Positions 9,833-18,426 of a stretch of DNA of 64,000 bases are shown in pieces (position 1 is the stretch's first letter; the number at the start of each line of letters is the position of its first letter). Location of the stretch: assembly GCF_003258315.1 (NCBI RefSeq), contig NZ_CP030032.1:4881501-4945500 (forward strand), read 5' to 3'. The notes beneath the pieces were generated by a model. The model saw only the letters and a program-made list of their open reading frames with translations, had not been told where the DNA came from and searched no databases. This stretch comes from Bradymonas sediminis. Its GTDB lineage: Bacteria; Myxococcota_A; Bradymonadia; Bradymonadales; Bradymonadaceae. A program made the position numbers and the translations under genes.

Positions 9833-11215
9833 TTAGAAGACGAAGCCTAGCCCCATGCGCACGGTATTCTCGCTGGCGATGGCGTCGGTGCCGTGGCGGC
9901 GATGGGTCCAGTCGAGCTTGGCGGTGATGGTGTCGTGCAGCGCGTAGCCGACGCCCCCGGAGACCAGCTGGGTCTCAAAACGCGGGTTGTCGAAGCTGGT
10001 GTCGGGCGGGTTGAGCATGGTGTCGTAATACTCAACGCGCACGAAGGGTTCGACGCGGTGGTGGGGCTGAAGCGAGGTGAAGTGGGCGATGTCCACGCCC
10101 AACTCACCCCAGGCGGCCAGGGCCTGCTCGGCGACCTCGCTGCGCAATACGCCCAGCTTATTGGAGAGCACGCGGTTTTTGCTCGAGATGAGCTCCGCGT
10201 TGTTAAGGTGCCCCCAGATAACCGCGGCCCGCGCGCGCACCGGCGCAAGGTCCACCGCAGCGTGGGCGTCGATGATGAGCAGCGGGGCGCTGATATAGCC
10301 GCAGGGGGCGACGTCGCGCTTGTTGGTGATGCTCGGGTCCGCGCATTGTTTGGCGAGGTCGGCCGACGGGCGGTTTCGCGTGGTGTTGCCGTAATAGGCG
10401 GAGGCGCCGACGAGCACGCCTTCGAGGGGGCGCGCGTCGGCGCGAAGCACGCCGGCCAGGTCGCTCGCGCGGATAAATTCGAAGCGGGTCTGCTGCCCGG
10501 AGGCGACCCAGCGCTGCGAGCTAAACCCGGTCGAGTCCAGGCCGTTAACGACCTGCGCGGTCAGCTCGAAGATTCCGAGGTTTGCGCGGAACTCGGCGCC
10601 CATTTCGCTCCACACCGCGGGCAGCAGGGTCGACTCGGACTCGGGGCGCGCGGAGCCCAGATATTGCGTGGGCTTGTGATAATCTGGGAGCAATCCGACC
10701 GCGACATAGAGGCGGCCGGCGCGCAGGCGATATTTGCCGCCGCCAAAGCCTTTGCCCAGGTATAATTCCTCGAGGAGCACCTCGCCGCCCTTGCCGATCT
10801 CGGTGTCGAATTCGCCGAACTCCTCGTATTCGATCTCCATCGCGGTGCCGGTTCCGCCGTGCTCAAATTCGACCTCGGCGCCGAACTCGATCTCGTAGGG
10901 GAACTCGCCCTCGAGCTCGATCACGAAGCGGGTCTGGTCGAAGACCAGGCGCGAATCGCTGCGTGACCCGCCCTCGCGGGTGGGGTCCGGGCCGTGGTCG
11001 AGCCAGGAAAATTGCAGCTCGCCGTAGCCTGACATCTCGAATTCCCACAGCGACTCATCAGACTTGTGTGCCTGCTCATGCGCCTCTTCCAGCGGCGACA
11101 CCGCCGGGGCGGGTGTATCGGCAGAGATGGGCGGAGCCGGTGATTGGGCCAGGGCCGTCGCCGGGAGAAGTAGAAGCGCCGAGGCGAGAATGGACTGGGT
11201 ATTAATAAAATTCAC
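9833..11215 (-). CDS. Outer-membrane porin of the iron-regulated operon
   Basis: The start was set at the GTG whose product begins with the signal peptide 'VNFINTQSILASALLLLPA', cleaved after 'TALAQ'; upstream codons are not coding-like. The mature ~435-residue protein begins with a His/Ala/Pro-rich linker. It continues as a beta-barrel ('GYGELQFSWLD', 'KYRLRAGRLYVAVGLLPDYHKP', 'FVRVEYYDT') ending in 'MGLGFVF' with C-terminal Phe. It resembles OprP/O-type porins and other periplasm-facing channels linked with imelysins. It is the first gene of a three-gene (-) operon, with a Fur-like box 32 bp upstream. The substrate is probably an iron form, but this is inferred from context. Confidence 0.75.
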   Translation of the reverse strand: MNFINTQSILASALLLLPATALAQSPAPPISADTPAPAVSPLEEAHEQAHKSDESLWEFEMSGYGELQFSWLDHGPDPTREGGSRSDSRLVFDQTRFVIELEGEFPYEIEFGAEVEFEHGGTGTAMEIEYEEFGEFDTEIGKGGEVLLEELYLGKGFGGGKYRLRAGRLYVAVGLLPDYHKPTQYLGSARPESESTLLPAVWSEMGAEFRANLGIFELTAQVVNGLDSTGFSSQRWVASGQQTRFEFIRASDLAGVLRADARPLEGVLVGASAYYGNTTRNRPSADLAKQCADPSITNKRDVAPCGYISAPLLIIDAHAAVDLAPVRARAAVIWGHLNNAELISSKNRVLSNKLGVLRSEVAEQALAAWGELGVDIAHFTSLQPHHRVEPFVRVEYYDTMLNPPDTSFDNPRFETQLVSGGVGYALHDTITAKLDWTHRRHGTDAIASENTVRMGLGFVF

Positions 11216-11246
11216 TTGCGAAGACTCATTCGAATTGGCTCGATAT

Positions 11247-11261
11247 TGATAATCGTTTTCA
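11247..11261 (-). promoter_or_regulatory. Fur-like operator of the porin-imelysin-DUF1111 operon
   Basis: Read on the + strand, the site is TGATAAT-C-GTTTTCA. This matches the 7-1-7 Fur consensus TGATAAT-N-ATTATCA at 7 of 7 positions in one half and 5 of 7 in the other. It lies 32 bp before the porin GTG, where a promoter overlap is expected. Confidence 0.65.
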
Positions 11262-11350
11262 ATTGCGTTTTTCTGCCGCGGCCCGAATAACTTGTTTTTT
11301 TTCGCAGCGCAAGCTCTTTTTTTTAGGGCGGCTGGTATTTTGGGTGCCCA

Positions 11351-11397
11351 AAAAACAAGCGCCCCGCCGAGCATTTCTGCTGGGCGAGGCGACGGGG
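11351..11397 (-). terminator. Terminator of the egtB-egtD operon
   Basis: On the - strand a GC-rich hairpin (GCCCCGCC against GGCGAGGC, one mismatch) is followed by CGCTTGTTTTTTGGG. It lies about 40 bp after the egtD stop. Its core closely matches the terminator at 13724-13764. Confidence 0.6.
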
Positions 11398-11435
11398 AGA
11401 AGAAGATGTGAGGGAATGGCTTTGGTTGCGAGGTG

Positions 11436-12413
11436 TTAAATCACGAGCGAGTTTCGGAAGATATAGTTTCGGTAATCGCTATTCGCGTCGCTGAATACCT
11501 CGGTGACGACCAGCCCGGCCTGCTGGGCCAGCTGGCGAATCGAGGGGTCATCGAATTTCTGAGAGTTCTCGGTGTGGATGCTCTCCCAGGGTTGGAAGCA
11601 GGCCTTGAAGTCGAGGGCTTCGATATAGACTTGTTGGGCGATCTTGCTCACCAGGTAGCTCTTGATGACGCTCTCTTCGGGCTGGTAAACCGGCCAATAG
11701 ACGAAGGTGTCGGGGTCGAAGTGCGCGCCGAGTTCGCGGTTCATTCGGCGCAGCAGATTTTTGTTAAATGCCTCGGTGACGCCGGCCTTGTCGCGGTAGG
11801 CGTCCAGTATTCTCTGGGGGTGTTTTTTCTGGTCGAAGCCGACGAGGAGGCGGTCGTCGCGCCCCATGCTCGCGCGAATCTGCTGCAAAAAGGAAACCGC
11901 GGCGTCCAGGGTGAAGTTGCCGATATTGGAGCCCAGAAAGAGGATGAGCTTTTTGCGCTCTCGGTAGTCTGCGAGTTTTGTGAGCACCTGGGCGTAGGTG
12001 CCGATATGGGGCTCAACGCGCAGGTCGGGCAGCGTTTGCTTGAGGCTGTCGCAGAGTTGCTGGACTGCGTTCTCGCTGATGTCGACTGGGCAATATTTGA
12101 AGTCGACCTGGCGCGCGTGCAGGTGGCGGAGCAGGACCTTCGTTTTTTTGCCGTCTCCGGCCCCAAATTCCACGAGATCAAAGCCGCCGCCGGCGCTGAA
12201 TAATTCGGCCATCTTGCGTTTATTCGCCTCGATGATGTCGAACTCGCGCGCGCAAAGATAATACTCCGAGAGCGCCATGATTTTCTGAAAGAGGGCGTCG
12301 CCCTGGGCGTCATAAAAGTATTTTGAATTCAGGTGTTTAGGGTTGGCGTTGAGGCCGGCAAAGACGTCTGCCTCGAAGTCATTGTTGAACGAGCGTCGGC
12401 GTGCATTTTTCAT
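11436..12413 (-). CDS. egtD: L-histidine N(alpha)-methyltransferase EgtD
   Basis: EgtD trimethylates L-histidine with SAM to hercynine, the first step of ergothioneine synthesis. The chosen ATG (product 'MKNARRRSFNND') gives 325 residues, close to the usual ~320; the longer open frame upstream overlaps egtB antisense-like sequence and is not real. The SAM-binding motif 'LVEFGAGDGKKTKVLL' and 'PVDISENAV' are typical of Methyltransf_33. 'LILFLGSNIGNF' and 'DDRLLVGFDQKK' are further conserved blocks. It starts 22 bp after the egtB stop, so both are one transcript. egtA, egtC and egtE are absent nearby. Confidence 0.96.
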   Translation of the reverse strand: MKNARRRSFNNDFEADVFAGLNANPKHLNSKYFYDAQGDALFQKIMALSEYYLCAREFDIIEANKRKMAELFSAGGGFDLVEFGAGDGKKTKVLLRHLHARQVDFKYCPVDISENAVQQLCDSLKQTLPDLRVEPHIGTYAQVLTKLADYRERKKLILFLGSNIGNFTLDAAVSFLQQIRASMGRDDRLLVGFDQKKHPQRILDAYRDKAGVTEAFNKNLLRRMNRELGAHFDPDTFVYWPVYQPEESVIKSYLVSKIAQQVYIEALDFKACFQPWESIHTENSQKFDDPSIRQLAQQAGLVVTEVFSDANSDYRNYIFRNSLVI

Positions 12414-12435
12414 GGCGTATTGTCTTCGGGGTGGA

Positions 12436-13605
12436 CTAGTTTGCGAGACGAATTCCGGTGAATTGCCAGCGCATCGGTGGATGAAAATAGTTTCGATACG
12501 TTGGGCGCTGGTGGGTGGCGGGGGTGGCGACGGAGGCCCCGCGCAGGACCTTCTGGTTGACCATAAATTTGGCGTTATATTCGCCCAGCGCGCCCGGGGC
12601 TTTTTGGAAGCCGGGATAGGGCGTGTAGGCGCTCTCGGTCCACTCCCAGCGAGCGCCCCAGTCCAGCTTGGCCTGAGCGGCTTCCCACTCGAATTCGGTG
12701 GGAAGGCGCATGCCCTTCCACCGAGCAAACGCCGCCGCCTCATAAAAAGAGATATGGCTTAAGGGGGCGTCGAGTTGGAGTTTTTGCAGACCCCCCAGGG
12801 TATATTGGAACCATTGGCCGTCGATCTGCTGCCAATAAAGCGGCGCGTCGATCTCATTTTGTGTGCGCCACTGCCATCCCTCGGCGTGCCATAGCAGGCT
12901 GTCGGCGTAGCCGCCGTCTTGGATGAACGCGAGGTAGTCCTGGTTTTGGACCAGTTGCGTCGAGATCGTGAAGTCTTCCAAGAATACGCGGTGGCGCGCG
13001 CGCTCATTGTCGTAGCAAAAGCGCTCGGGATCAGCGTGGCCGATCTCGTAGATTCCTGCGGGCACCTCTACCCATTTGGGCCCCTGTGAGGGAGGGGCTG
13101 GATTCTCGCCGAGGCTCTCCGTGTAGTAGGGGACGAGGGGATTGTGTCCGAGGATATATTTGATATCCGTCCACAAGAGTTCCTGATGTTGCTGCTCGTG
13201 GTGAACGCCGACCTCGAGGATGCTCTTTTGAGCCGGCGACAATCCCGACCAGTCCTCCAGGAGCCCCAGGGTCGCCTCGGTGACCGCGGCGCGGTATGCC
13301 AGGACGCGCGCGACGGTTGGGCGCGACAGATTGCCGCGCTCCCGGCGCGGCACACGCTCGCCGACGCTCTCGTAATAGCTATTGAAGATGAAGCCAAAGC
13401 GCGGGTCGAAGACCGTATATCCCGGGCATTTTTTGAGCACTAATTCTTCGAAGAACCAGCTCGTATGCCCGAGGTGCCACTTCGGCGGGGAGACGTGCTC
13501 GACCGGCTGCACGCCGAAATCTTCGGTCTGAAGGTGGGCGCAGATTTCTTCGCTTCGACGACGCGTTTCGGCAAATATCTTGCGAAACTCTCGGGCAGTC
13601 ATCAT
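12436..13605 (-). CDS. egtB: Ergothioneine sulfoxide synthase EgtB
   Basis: EgtB is a non-heme iron enzyme that couples hercynine to a thiol (gamma-glutamylcysteine or cysteine) with O2. The 389-residue product starts at 'MMTAREF'. The N-terminal DinB_2 part carries the iron ligands: His47 in 'KWHLGH', and His136/His140 in the HxxxHxE motif 'HHEQQHQE'. The C-terminal half is the FGE-sulfatase domain, with 'AAAFARWKGMRLPTEFEWEAA', 'EWTESAYTPYPGF', 'VLRGASVATP' and a final 'RWQFTGIRLAN'. Together with egtD it forms a minimal two-gene pathway. Which thiol donor it uses cannot be read with certainty from sequence. No strong Shine-Dalgarno precedes the start. Confidence 0.95.
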   Translation of the reverse strand: MMTAREFRKIFAETRRRSEEICAHLQTEDFGVQPVEHVSPPKWHLGHTSWFFEELVLKKCPGYTVFDPRFGFIFNSYYESVGERVPRRERGNLSRPTVARVLAYRAAVTEATLGLLEDWSGLSPAQKSILEVGVHHEQQHQELLWTDIKYILGHNPLVPYYTESLGENPAPPSQGPKWVEVPAGIYEIGHADPERFCYDNERARHRVFLEDFTISTQLVQNQDYLAFIQDGGYADSLLWHAEGWQWRTQNEIDAPLYWQQIDGQWFQYTLGGLQKLQLDAPLSHISFYEAAAFARWKGMRLPTEFEWEAAQAKLDWGARWEWTESAYTPYPGFQKAPGALGEYNAKFMVNQKVLRGASVATPATHQRPTYRNYFHPPMRWQFTGIRLAN

Positions 13606-13723
13606 GGTTCGATGCCGTCTTTGAATGAGCGGTGAGACTACTTGGTGATTGGTAGCAAAATTAGGAGCGACAGCGGAAAAGAAAAGCAAATAGTCGGGGG
13701 CGTCAACTTCAACACGTCAAAAA

Positions 13724-13770
13724 GCCACCGCCTCGCCGAGCATTGCTGCTGGCGAGGCGGTGGCTTTTTT
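13724..13770 (-). terminator. Strong bidirectional terminator between egtB and the Cys-rich lipoprotein
   Basis: GCCACCGCCTCGCC (13724-13737) pairs perfectly with GGCGAGGCGGTGGC (13751-13764). TTTTTT follows on the + strand and TTTTTG on the - strand. It terminates the Cys-rich lipoprotein gene ending at 13801. Confidence 0.88.
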
Positions 13771-13800
13771 GGGCGGCCTCTTAGCGGCCAGAGGCGATGA

Positions 13801-15915
13801 TCAGTTGCCGGTCGGCGAGCACATCGAGACGGTCTCGCTGCCGCCGTTGCCGACGTCGACGCGCACGGCCGGGCTGCAGCTCAGTCCGGTTCCGCTGCCG
13901 CAGTCAGCGTCGCTGTCGCACAGGGCGGAGCAGACAAACGCCTGGTCGCCGCACTGCTTTGCGCCGCCGCTGGCCGGGACCTCGCAGACCTGGCCGGGGT
14001 CGCAATCCGACGCGCTCGAGCAGGTGATATTGCCGACGAAGACCGTGTTGGTCAGGCAGAGGTTGCTCTTGCACAGGCTGCTGTCGCCGCCGGTGCCCGC
14101 GGCGTTGGCGCAGCTGTCGCCAAGCTCGCCGGGGGCGGCTGCGTCGCGGCGGAAGCAGGTCTGGTCGACCTCATTTTGGCGCCGGTCGATATTGATGCCG
14201 CAGCCGTGCTCGATCATCTGGGTTCCGTCGTGGAAGTCCAGGCTGCTGCAGTCGTCATCGTTGACGCAGCCGCGCATGCAATGGCCCATTTGCGTGGTGC
14301 CGTTGAGCAAAAAGGAGGTGCAGACCTGGCCGGCGCCGCATTGGCTGTCGTTGTCGCAATACACCGAGCAATCATCGCTCAATCCGGTCAAGCAGATGGT
14401 CGAGCGGCAGTCATCGTGCGAGGTGCAGTTGCCGCCGAGCCCCTGCGGGGCGCTCGCGTCGCGCAGGCCACAGAAGGCTTCGCGCTCGTCGGCGTTGGTG
14501 GCGCCGGTGCGCAGCTCGTTGCACATTTGGGCGCTGTCGGAGCAGATGCCGTCCTGGTCGCAACGCTCGTCGACCAGGGTTTCGCACATATCGAAGGTCC
14601 CCGACAGGCCGTCTTTGCTGACGCTATTGGCGCGGCAAAGCTGGTCGGCGCCGCATTGATTGCGGTTGGTGCAAGGGTCGCTGCAGGTGTCGTTGAGGCA
14701 GACCAGGCTTGCGCATTCGCTGTCGGCGCTACACGCCGTGCCGACGCCTTTTCCGTTGGCCGGGATGCAGGCGGTTTCGAGCGCGGTGTCGGCGGCGTTC
14801 GAGATCACCGCGCAGCGCAGACCGCTGGCGCAATCGTCGTTGGAAGAGCAGGCGTTGGGGTCTTTGGGCACGCAGATCTGCATCGAGTTGCTGCCGCCCG
14901 AGCCGTCGGCGACGTCGGCGGTCGCGCAGTGGTAGCCGGGGCTTGCGCAGTCGCTATCGCTGGTGCAGGCCGGGGTGCAGACTTCGCGGAAGCGCCCGTC
15001 GAAGCACAGGTTCTCGGCGCAGCCGCTGTCGTCGGTGCACAGGTCGCCCAGCGAGCCGCCGCCGGTGTTTTGCGGGCCGCAGAAGGAGTCGCCGGTTTCG
15101 CGGTCGTTCAGGCAGACTTCGCCGACGCGGCATTCGGCGTTTCGCTCACAGGCGCGCGGCGGGGCGCAGAGTTGGCCGGAGGCGGTTTGCCCGCCGTCGA
15201 GCTCCACGCGGGTGAGCTCACAGGCGAAGTTGTCGCCGGCGCGGCAATCGCCGGTGGAGGCGCACGGGCCCGAGCAGACGTCGCTTAAGCAGAGGTTTTG
15301 GGCGCAATCGGCGTCGCCGGCGCAGGTGTCGCCGATCTCGGCGCCGCCGGCGTTGGGCGTGCGGCACTCAAAGACCAGGTCGGTCGCGCTCTTGACCGCC
15401 ACGCAGCGCTCAGGCGAGGCGCAATCGGCGTCGGAGCTGCACTGCTCGGGCGGGCGAGGCACGCAGATATTGATGGTCTCGCCGTTGATCTCGGTCGGGT
15501 CGCAGATGAAGCTGCCATCGTCGGAGCAGTCAATGGGGCGCTGGCAGGGCTGGGCGCATTGGTCGTCGACGCACAGGTTCGACGCGCACTCGGCGTCCGC
15601 GCTGCACGCGTCTCCGAGGTCTCCGCCGCTGCCGGCGTCCTGGCAGGTCATCTCGATGGGCGACGCGGAGCGGTCCACCTTGCAGATCTGGCCGTTCGCG
15701 CAGTCTTCGTTGGCCAGGCAGGTGGTCGAGGACGTGGTGTCGTCCCCGGTCGAGTCCTCGCCAGTGGTGTCTTCAGAGGTCGTGTCCGAGCCGCTGTCCG
15801 AGATCGCGTCGTTATTATTCGCGATGATATCTTTGAGTCCTGCATCATCGCCGGCGCAGGCTGCAAGCAGCCCAAAGACCACGACAATTAGGAAGAATCT
15901 GCTTAAATTTCGCAT
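13801..15915 (-). CDS. Cys-rich tandem-repeat lipoprotein (Dickkopf-like repeats)
   Basis: The ATG at 15915 was chosen because GGAG lies nine bases upstream; an in-frame TTG four codons earlier is less likely. The 704-residue product has the lipobox L-L-A-A-C at Cys20 and an Asn/Asp/Ser/Thr-rich linker. Many Cys-rich repeats of ~40 residues follow, of the type 'GDxCxxDxDCASxLCLxDxC', with 'GQICKVDRSASP' and 'RCAVISNAAD' spacers. Every unit carries several cysteines, so disulfide-stabilised rods outside the cytoplasm are expected. Such proteins are frequent in Bradymonadales and myxobacteria; function is unknown. An operator-like palindrome lies 64-103 bp upstream. Confidence 0.75.
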   Translation of the reverse strand: MRNLSRFFLIVVVFGLLAACAGDDAGLKDIIANNNDAISDSGSDTTSEDTTGEDSTGDDTTSSTTCLANEDCANGQICKVDRSASPIEMTCQDAGSGGDLGDACSADAECASNLCVDDQCAQPCQRPIDCSDDGSFICDPTEINGETINICVPRPPEQCSSDADCASPERCVAVKSATDLVFECRTPNAGGAEIGDTCAGDADCAQNLCLSDVCSGPCASTGDCRAGDNFACELTRVELDGGQTASGQLCAPPRACERNAECRVGEVCLNDRETGDSFCGPQNTGGGSLGDLCTDDSGCAENLCFDGRFREVCTPACTSDSDCASPGYHCATADVADGSGGSNSMQICVPKDPNACSSNDDCASGLRCAVISNAADTALETACIPANGKGVGTACSADSECASLVCLNDTCSDPCTNRNQCGADQLCRANSVSKDGLSGTFDMCETLVDERCDQDGICSDSAQMCNELRTGATNADEREAFCGLRDASAPQGLGGNCTSHDDCRSTICLTGLSDDCSVYCDNDSQCGAGQVCTSFLLNGTTQMGHCMRGCVNDDDCSSLDFHDGTQMIEHGCGINIDRRQNEVDQTCFRRDAAAPGELGDSCANAAGTGGDSSLCKSNLCLTNTVFVGNITCSSASDCDPGQVCEVPASGGAKQCGDQAFVCSALCDSDADCGSGTGLSCSPAVRVDVGNGGSETVSMCSPTGN

Positions 15916-15978
15916 TATTAGCTCCAATCAATTTTGTTGGTCCCTGATAGTCCGACGCAGCGACGCCGTCGTCTATTC

Positions 15979-16018
15979 AATTTCTAATCATAACGCAGTG
16001 CGTTATAGATTGGAAATC
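15979..16018. promoter_or_regulatory. Operator-like palindrome upstream of the Cys-rich lipoprotein
   Basis: The core ATAACGCA-G-TGCGTTAT (15990-16006) is a perfect 17-base palindrome. The flanks continue as an imperfect inverted repeat (TTTCTAATC against AGATTGGAAA). It has no T-run and lies between the msrB stop and the Cys-rich lipoprotein start, which favours a dimeric regulator site over a terminator. Confidence 0.45.
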
Positions 16019-16077
16019 GACGCAACTCAATCAACTTACGCGATTTTTGTCATCAAATGCGCGTCTGGAGCGATCTT

Positions 16078-16485
16078 TTATTCTTCGGCGTCGCCTTCCT
16101 CGAAGGTCATCGCCACGGAGTTGATGCAATAGCGAAGCCCGGTGGGTGGGGGGCCGTCGTTGAAGACGTGGCCGAGGTGGGAGTCGCAATTGGCGCAGCG
16201 AATCTCGGTGCGCCGCCGGCCGAAGCTCAGGTCCTCGACCTCGTCGAGCCCGTCCGGGTCGTGCGGGGCGCTGAAGCTAGGCCAGCCGCAGCCGGAATGG
16301 AATTTCGCGCCGGACTCGAAGATCGGCGCATTGCACGCCGCGCAGCGGTACACGCCGGTCGCCTCGGTGTCGCAATACTCGCCGGTGAAGGGGCGCTCGG
16401 TGCCGGCTTCGCGCAGGATGTTGAATTGCTCGGGGGTGAGCTTTTCGCGCCAATAGGATTCGGGTTTATTTTTCAGGTCGCTCAA
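16078..16485 (-). CDS. msrB: Peptide-methionine (R)-S-oxide reductase MsrB
   Basis: MsrB reduces methionine-R-sulfoxide in proteins. The 135-residue product is full length and has no signal peptide, so it is cytosolic. Zinc ligands are Cys48/Cys51 (in 'RCAAC') and Cys97/Cys100 (in '[13 protein letters not shown]'). The catalytic Cys120 lies in 'RYCINSVAM', and Cys66 in 'HSGCGWPSF' is a possible resolving Cys. It begins 20 bp inside the end of the upstream glycosyltransferase gene, implying translational coupling. No msrA is adjacent. Confidence 0.96.
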   Translation of the reverse strand: MSDLKNKPESYWREKLTPEQFNILREAGTERPFTGEYCDTEATGVYRCAACNAPIFESGAKFHSGCGWPSFSAPHDPDGLDEVEDLSFGRRRTEIRCANCDSHLGHVFNDGPPPTGLRYCINSVAMTFEEGDAEE

Positions 16486-18352
16486 TCTTTTCTCCGTTTT
16501 TTTTCAGGGGTTTGCTGGCCTTCTTCTTCGGGCGCTCATAGACGGTGACCAGCGGGACGCCGTCGATATCGACCACGTGCGAAGGCGTGCGGGTGCCGTA
16601 GGCAGTCCACAACTTCTCACGCTCCCAGGTAAACGCGCGTTGGTGGTGATATATGCCGATCTGGCTGGCATTTATCGAAGTCGGGCGCAGATCTTTGCGG
16701 GCGATGCCGTCTTTTTTATACATATTCCACGCCCAACTGGTGGTGTTGTGGGTCCAGACGCGCCCGTTTTTGGGCGCGTGCTCGTTGACCCAGGGCAGGC
16801 TCTGGCGCGAGGCGTAGCCCCAATATTGGCGCATCATGCCGGCGTCGGCGGCGCCGCGGTACGAGCCGATAAGCTCGTTATAATAACTGGTGCCGAAGGG
16901 GTGGTTATACCAGGTGGCGTAGGCCGCCGGGCCAAGCACCGCCAGCGAGAGGACCACGGCCAGCAGCGCGCGCGTGGCGGGTCGCGGGGGCGGAGTGTCT
17001 GCGTCGGCGTCAGGCGTTTCGCCGCGCTCGTTGAGCGCCCGAAGCGCCATCTCAACGGCCATCGAGACCCCGGCGCCCACCAGGATCGACAAGAAGACCA
17101 TCGAGGCGATCCAATGCTTGGTGCCGCCAAAGACCGGCGTGCTCGGCATGCTGATAAGCGCGATGGGGAAGATGAAGTTGATGGCGATGAGCAGGCCGGT
17201 GGCGCGCGGGTCAAAGCCCGCCTCGGGCGCGCGGGTGGCCGGGAGTTTTCGCTCGCGCAGCGCCGCGATCCACTGGCGCGCCCAGTCCACGAAGCGCCAT
17301 TGGCGCATCGCCGCCCACACCCCAAACCCGAAGGTTAGGAGCAGCGTCGCCGGCACGGTCACCAGCGTCATCACCCAGGGGAACCCGATCGGGAAGGGCG
17401 GGTCGTCGAGGCGCTCGGCGAAATACCACACGAAATAATGCACGTGTTTGAGGTGGAAGTTCAGGTACCACTCCACCCGCGGCCAGGTGTCATACCAGTG
17501 GTAGGGCCACAGCACGTGGAAGAGGATCGGCCCGAGGATCGCCATGGCGACCAGGCCCCAGGGGATCGGCGGGAGGCGGAATTTTCCCAGGGTCCATTGC
17601 CCGGCGACCGCGGCCTCTTCGCCGCCCTCGCCGGCGTCGCCTTCGCCCGACTCTTTCACGCGCCCAAAGCCTCGCCAATAGAGCAAAAACCAATGCCCAC
17701 ACAGCACGATCGGCAAAAAGAAGGCGTTGAGCTTGGCCGACAGCGCCAGCCCAAATAAGACGCCCGTGACCCACGCCCACCGCTTGCTCTCAAGGCTTCG
17801 CCAATAGGCGTAGACGACCATCACCCACAGCGCGGCGATCGGCACGTCGAAGCAGGTCAGGTGCGCGTTGAAGAAGAAGCGCGGCTGGAAGATCAGCGCG
17901 CCGACCGCCACCACCCCGGCCAGCCGGCCGAAGCATTGGCGCCCAAAGGCGTAGGCGCACAGGAGCGCCATCGAGCCGAAGGCCGCCCCCGGCAGGCGCA
18001 GCGCGTCGGACTCGCTCAGCCACCCGAGCTTGTCGAAGAAGAGCTTGTGGCTCAGCGCGAAGAGCGTCTTCACCAGCACCGGATGCTCGGGGTTATAATT
18101 CCAATGCTTGTCGATATTCTCTTTGCTAAAACTCTCGGCCAGGCTGCTGGGGAAATCGGGATTCCACAGGTTTTTCCACAGGTCTTCGAACCAGCCGATA
18201 TACTCGGCGGCGGCGTGGAAATAGAAGCTCTCATCTCGGGTATAACCGATCTCGAGCGTCGCCATGAACAGCCAGAAGGTGCCCAGCAGCACGGCGGCGC
18301 CGATGAGGGCATCCCAGCGGTCGAGTTCTTGGGGTTTCCAATGCGTTTTCAT
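16466..18352 (-). CDS. GT39-family membrane glycosyltransferase
   Basis: This 628-residue integral membrane protein has about nine to eleven predicted helices. The acidic motif '[10 protein letters not shown]' in the first periplasmic loop is the catalytic Asp/Glu pair of the PMT/ArnT (GT39) superfamily, which uses lipid-phosphate sugars. Conserved '[14 protein letters not shown]' and '[14 protein letters not shown]'-type segments also fit. The last ~100 residues form a soluble tail rich in charged residues. The acceptor (lipid, protein or glycan) cannot be told. It is coupled to msrB and lies 74 bp after an outer-membrane protein gene on the same strand. Confidence 0.82.
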   Translation of the reverse strand: MKTHWKPQELDRWDALIGAAVLLGTFWLFMATLEIGYTRDESFYFHAAAEYIGWFEDLWKNLWNPDFPSSLAESFSKENIDKHWNYNPEHPVLVKTLFALSHKLFFDKLGWLSESDALRLPGAAFGSMALLCAYAFGRQCFGRLAGVVAVGALIFQPRFFFNAHLTCFDVPIAALWVMVVYAYWRSLESKRWAWVTGVLFGLALSAKLNAFFLPIVLCGHWFLLYWRGFGRVKESGEGDAGEGGEEAAVAGQWTLGKFRLPPIPWGLVAMAILGPILFHVLWPYHWYDTWPRVEWYLNFHLKHVHYFVWYFAERLDDPPFPIGFPWVMTLVTVPATLLLTFGFGVWAAMRQWRFVDWARQWIAALRERKLPATRAPEAGFDPRATGLLIAINFIFPIALISMPSTPVFGGTKHWIASMVFLSILVGAGVSMAVEMALRALNERGETPDADADTPPPRPATRALLAVVLSLAVLGPAAYATWYNHPFGTSYYNELIGSYRGAADAGMMRQYWGYASRQSLPWVNEHAPKNGRVWTHNTTSWAWNMYKKDGIARKDLRPTSINASQIGIYHHQRAFTWEREKLWTAYGTRTPSHVVDIDGVPLVTVYERPKKKASKPLKKNGEKIERPEK

Positions 18353-18426
18353 AGGCGTCGAGCTGCGCCGCGGAGCTTTCGTCGAGCGGCAATCGTGCGG
18401 CGGTTAGGTGGAGCGTGCGACTCGCC

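Noticed and set aside
14176-15288. 370-codon Ala/Val-rich frame antisense to the Cys-rich lipoprotein
   Set aside because: It is a low-complexity shadow of the repeat gene; no signal or family features.
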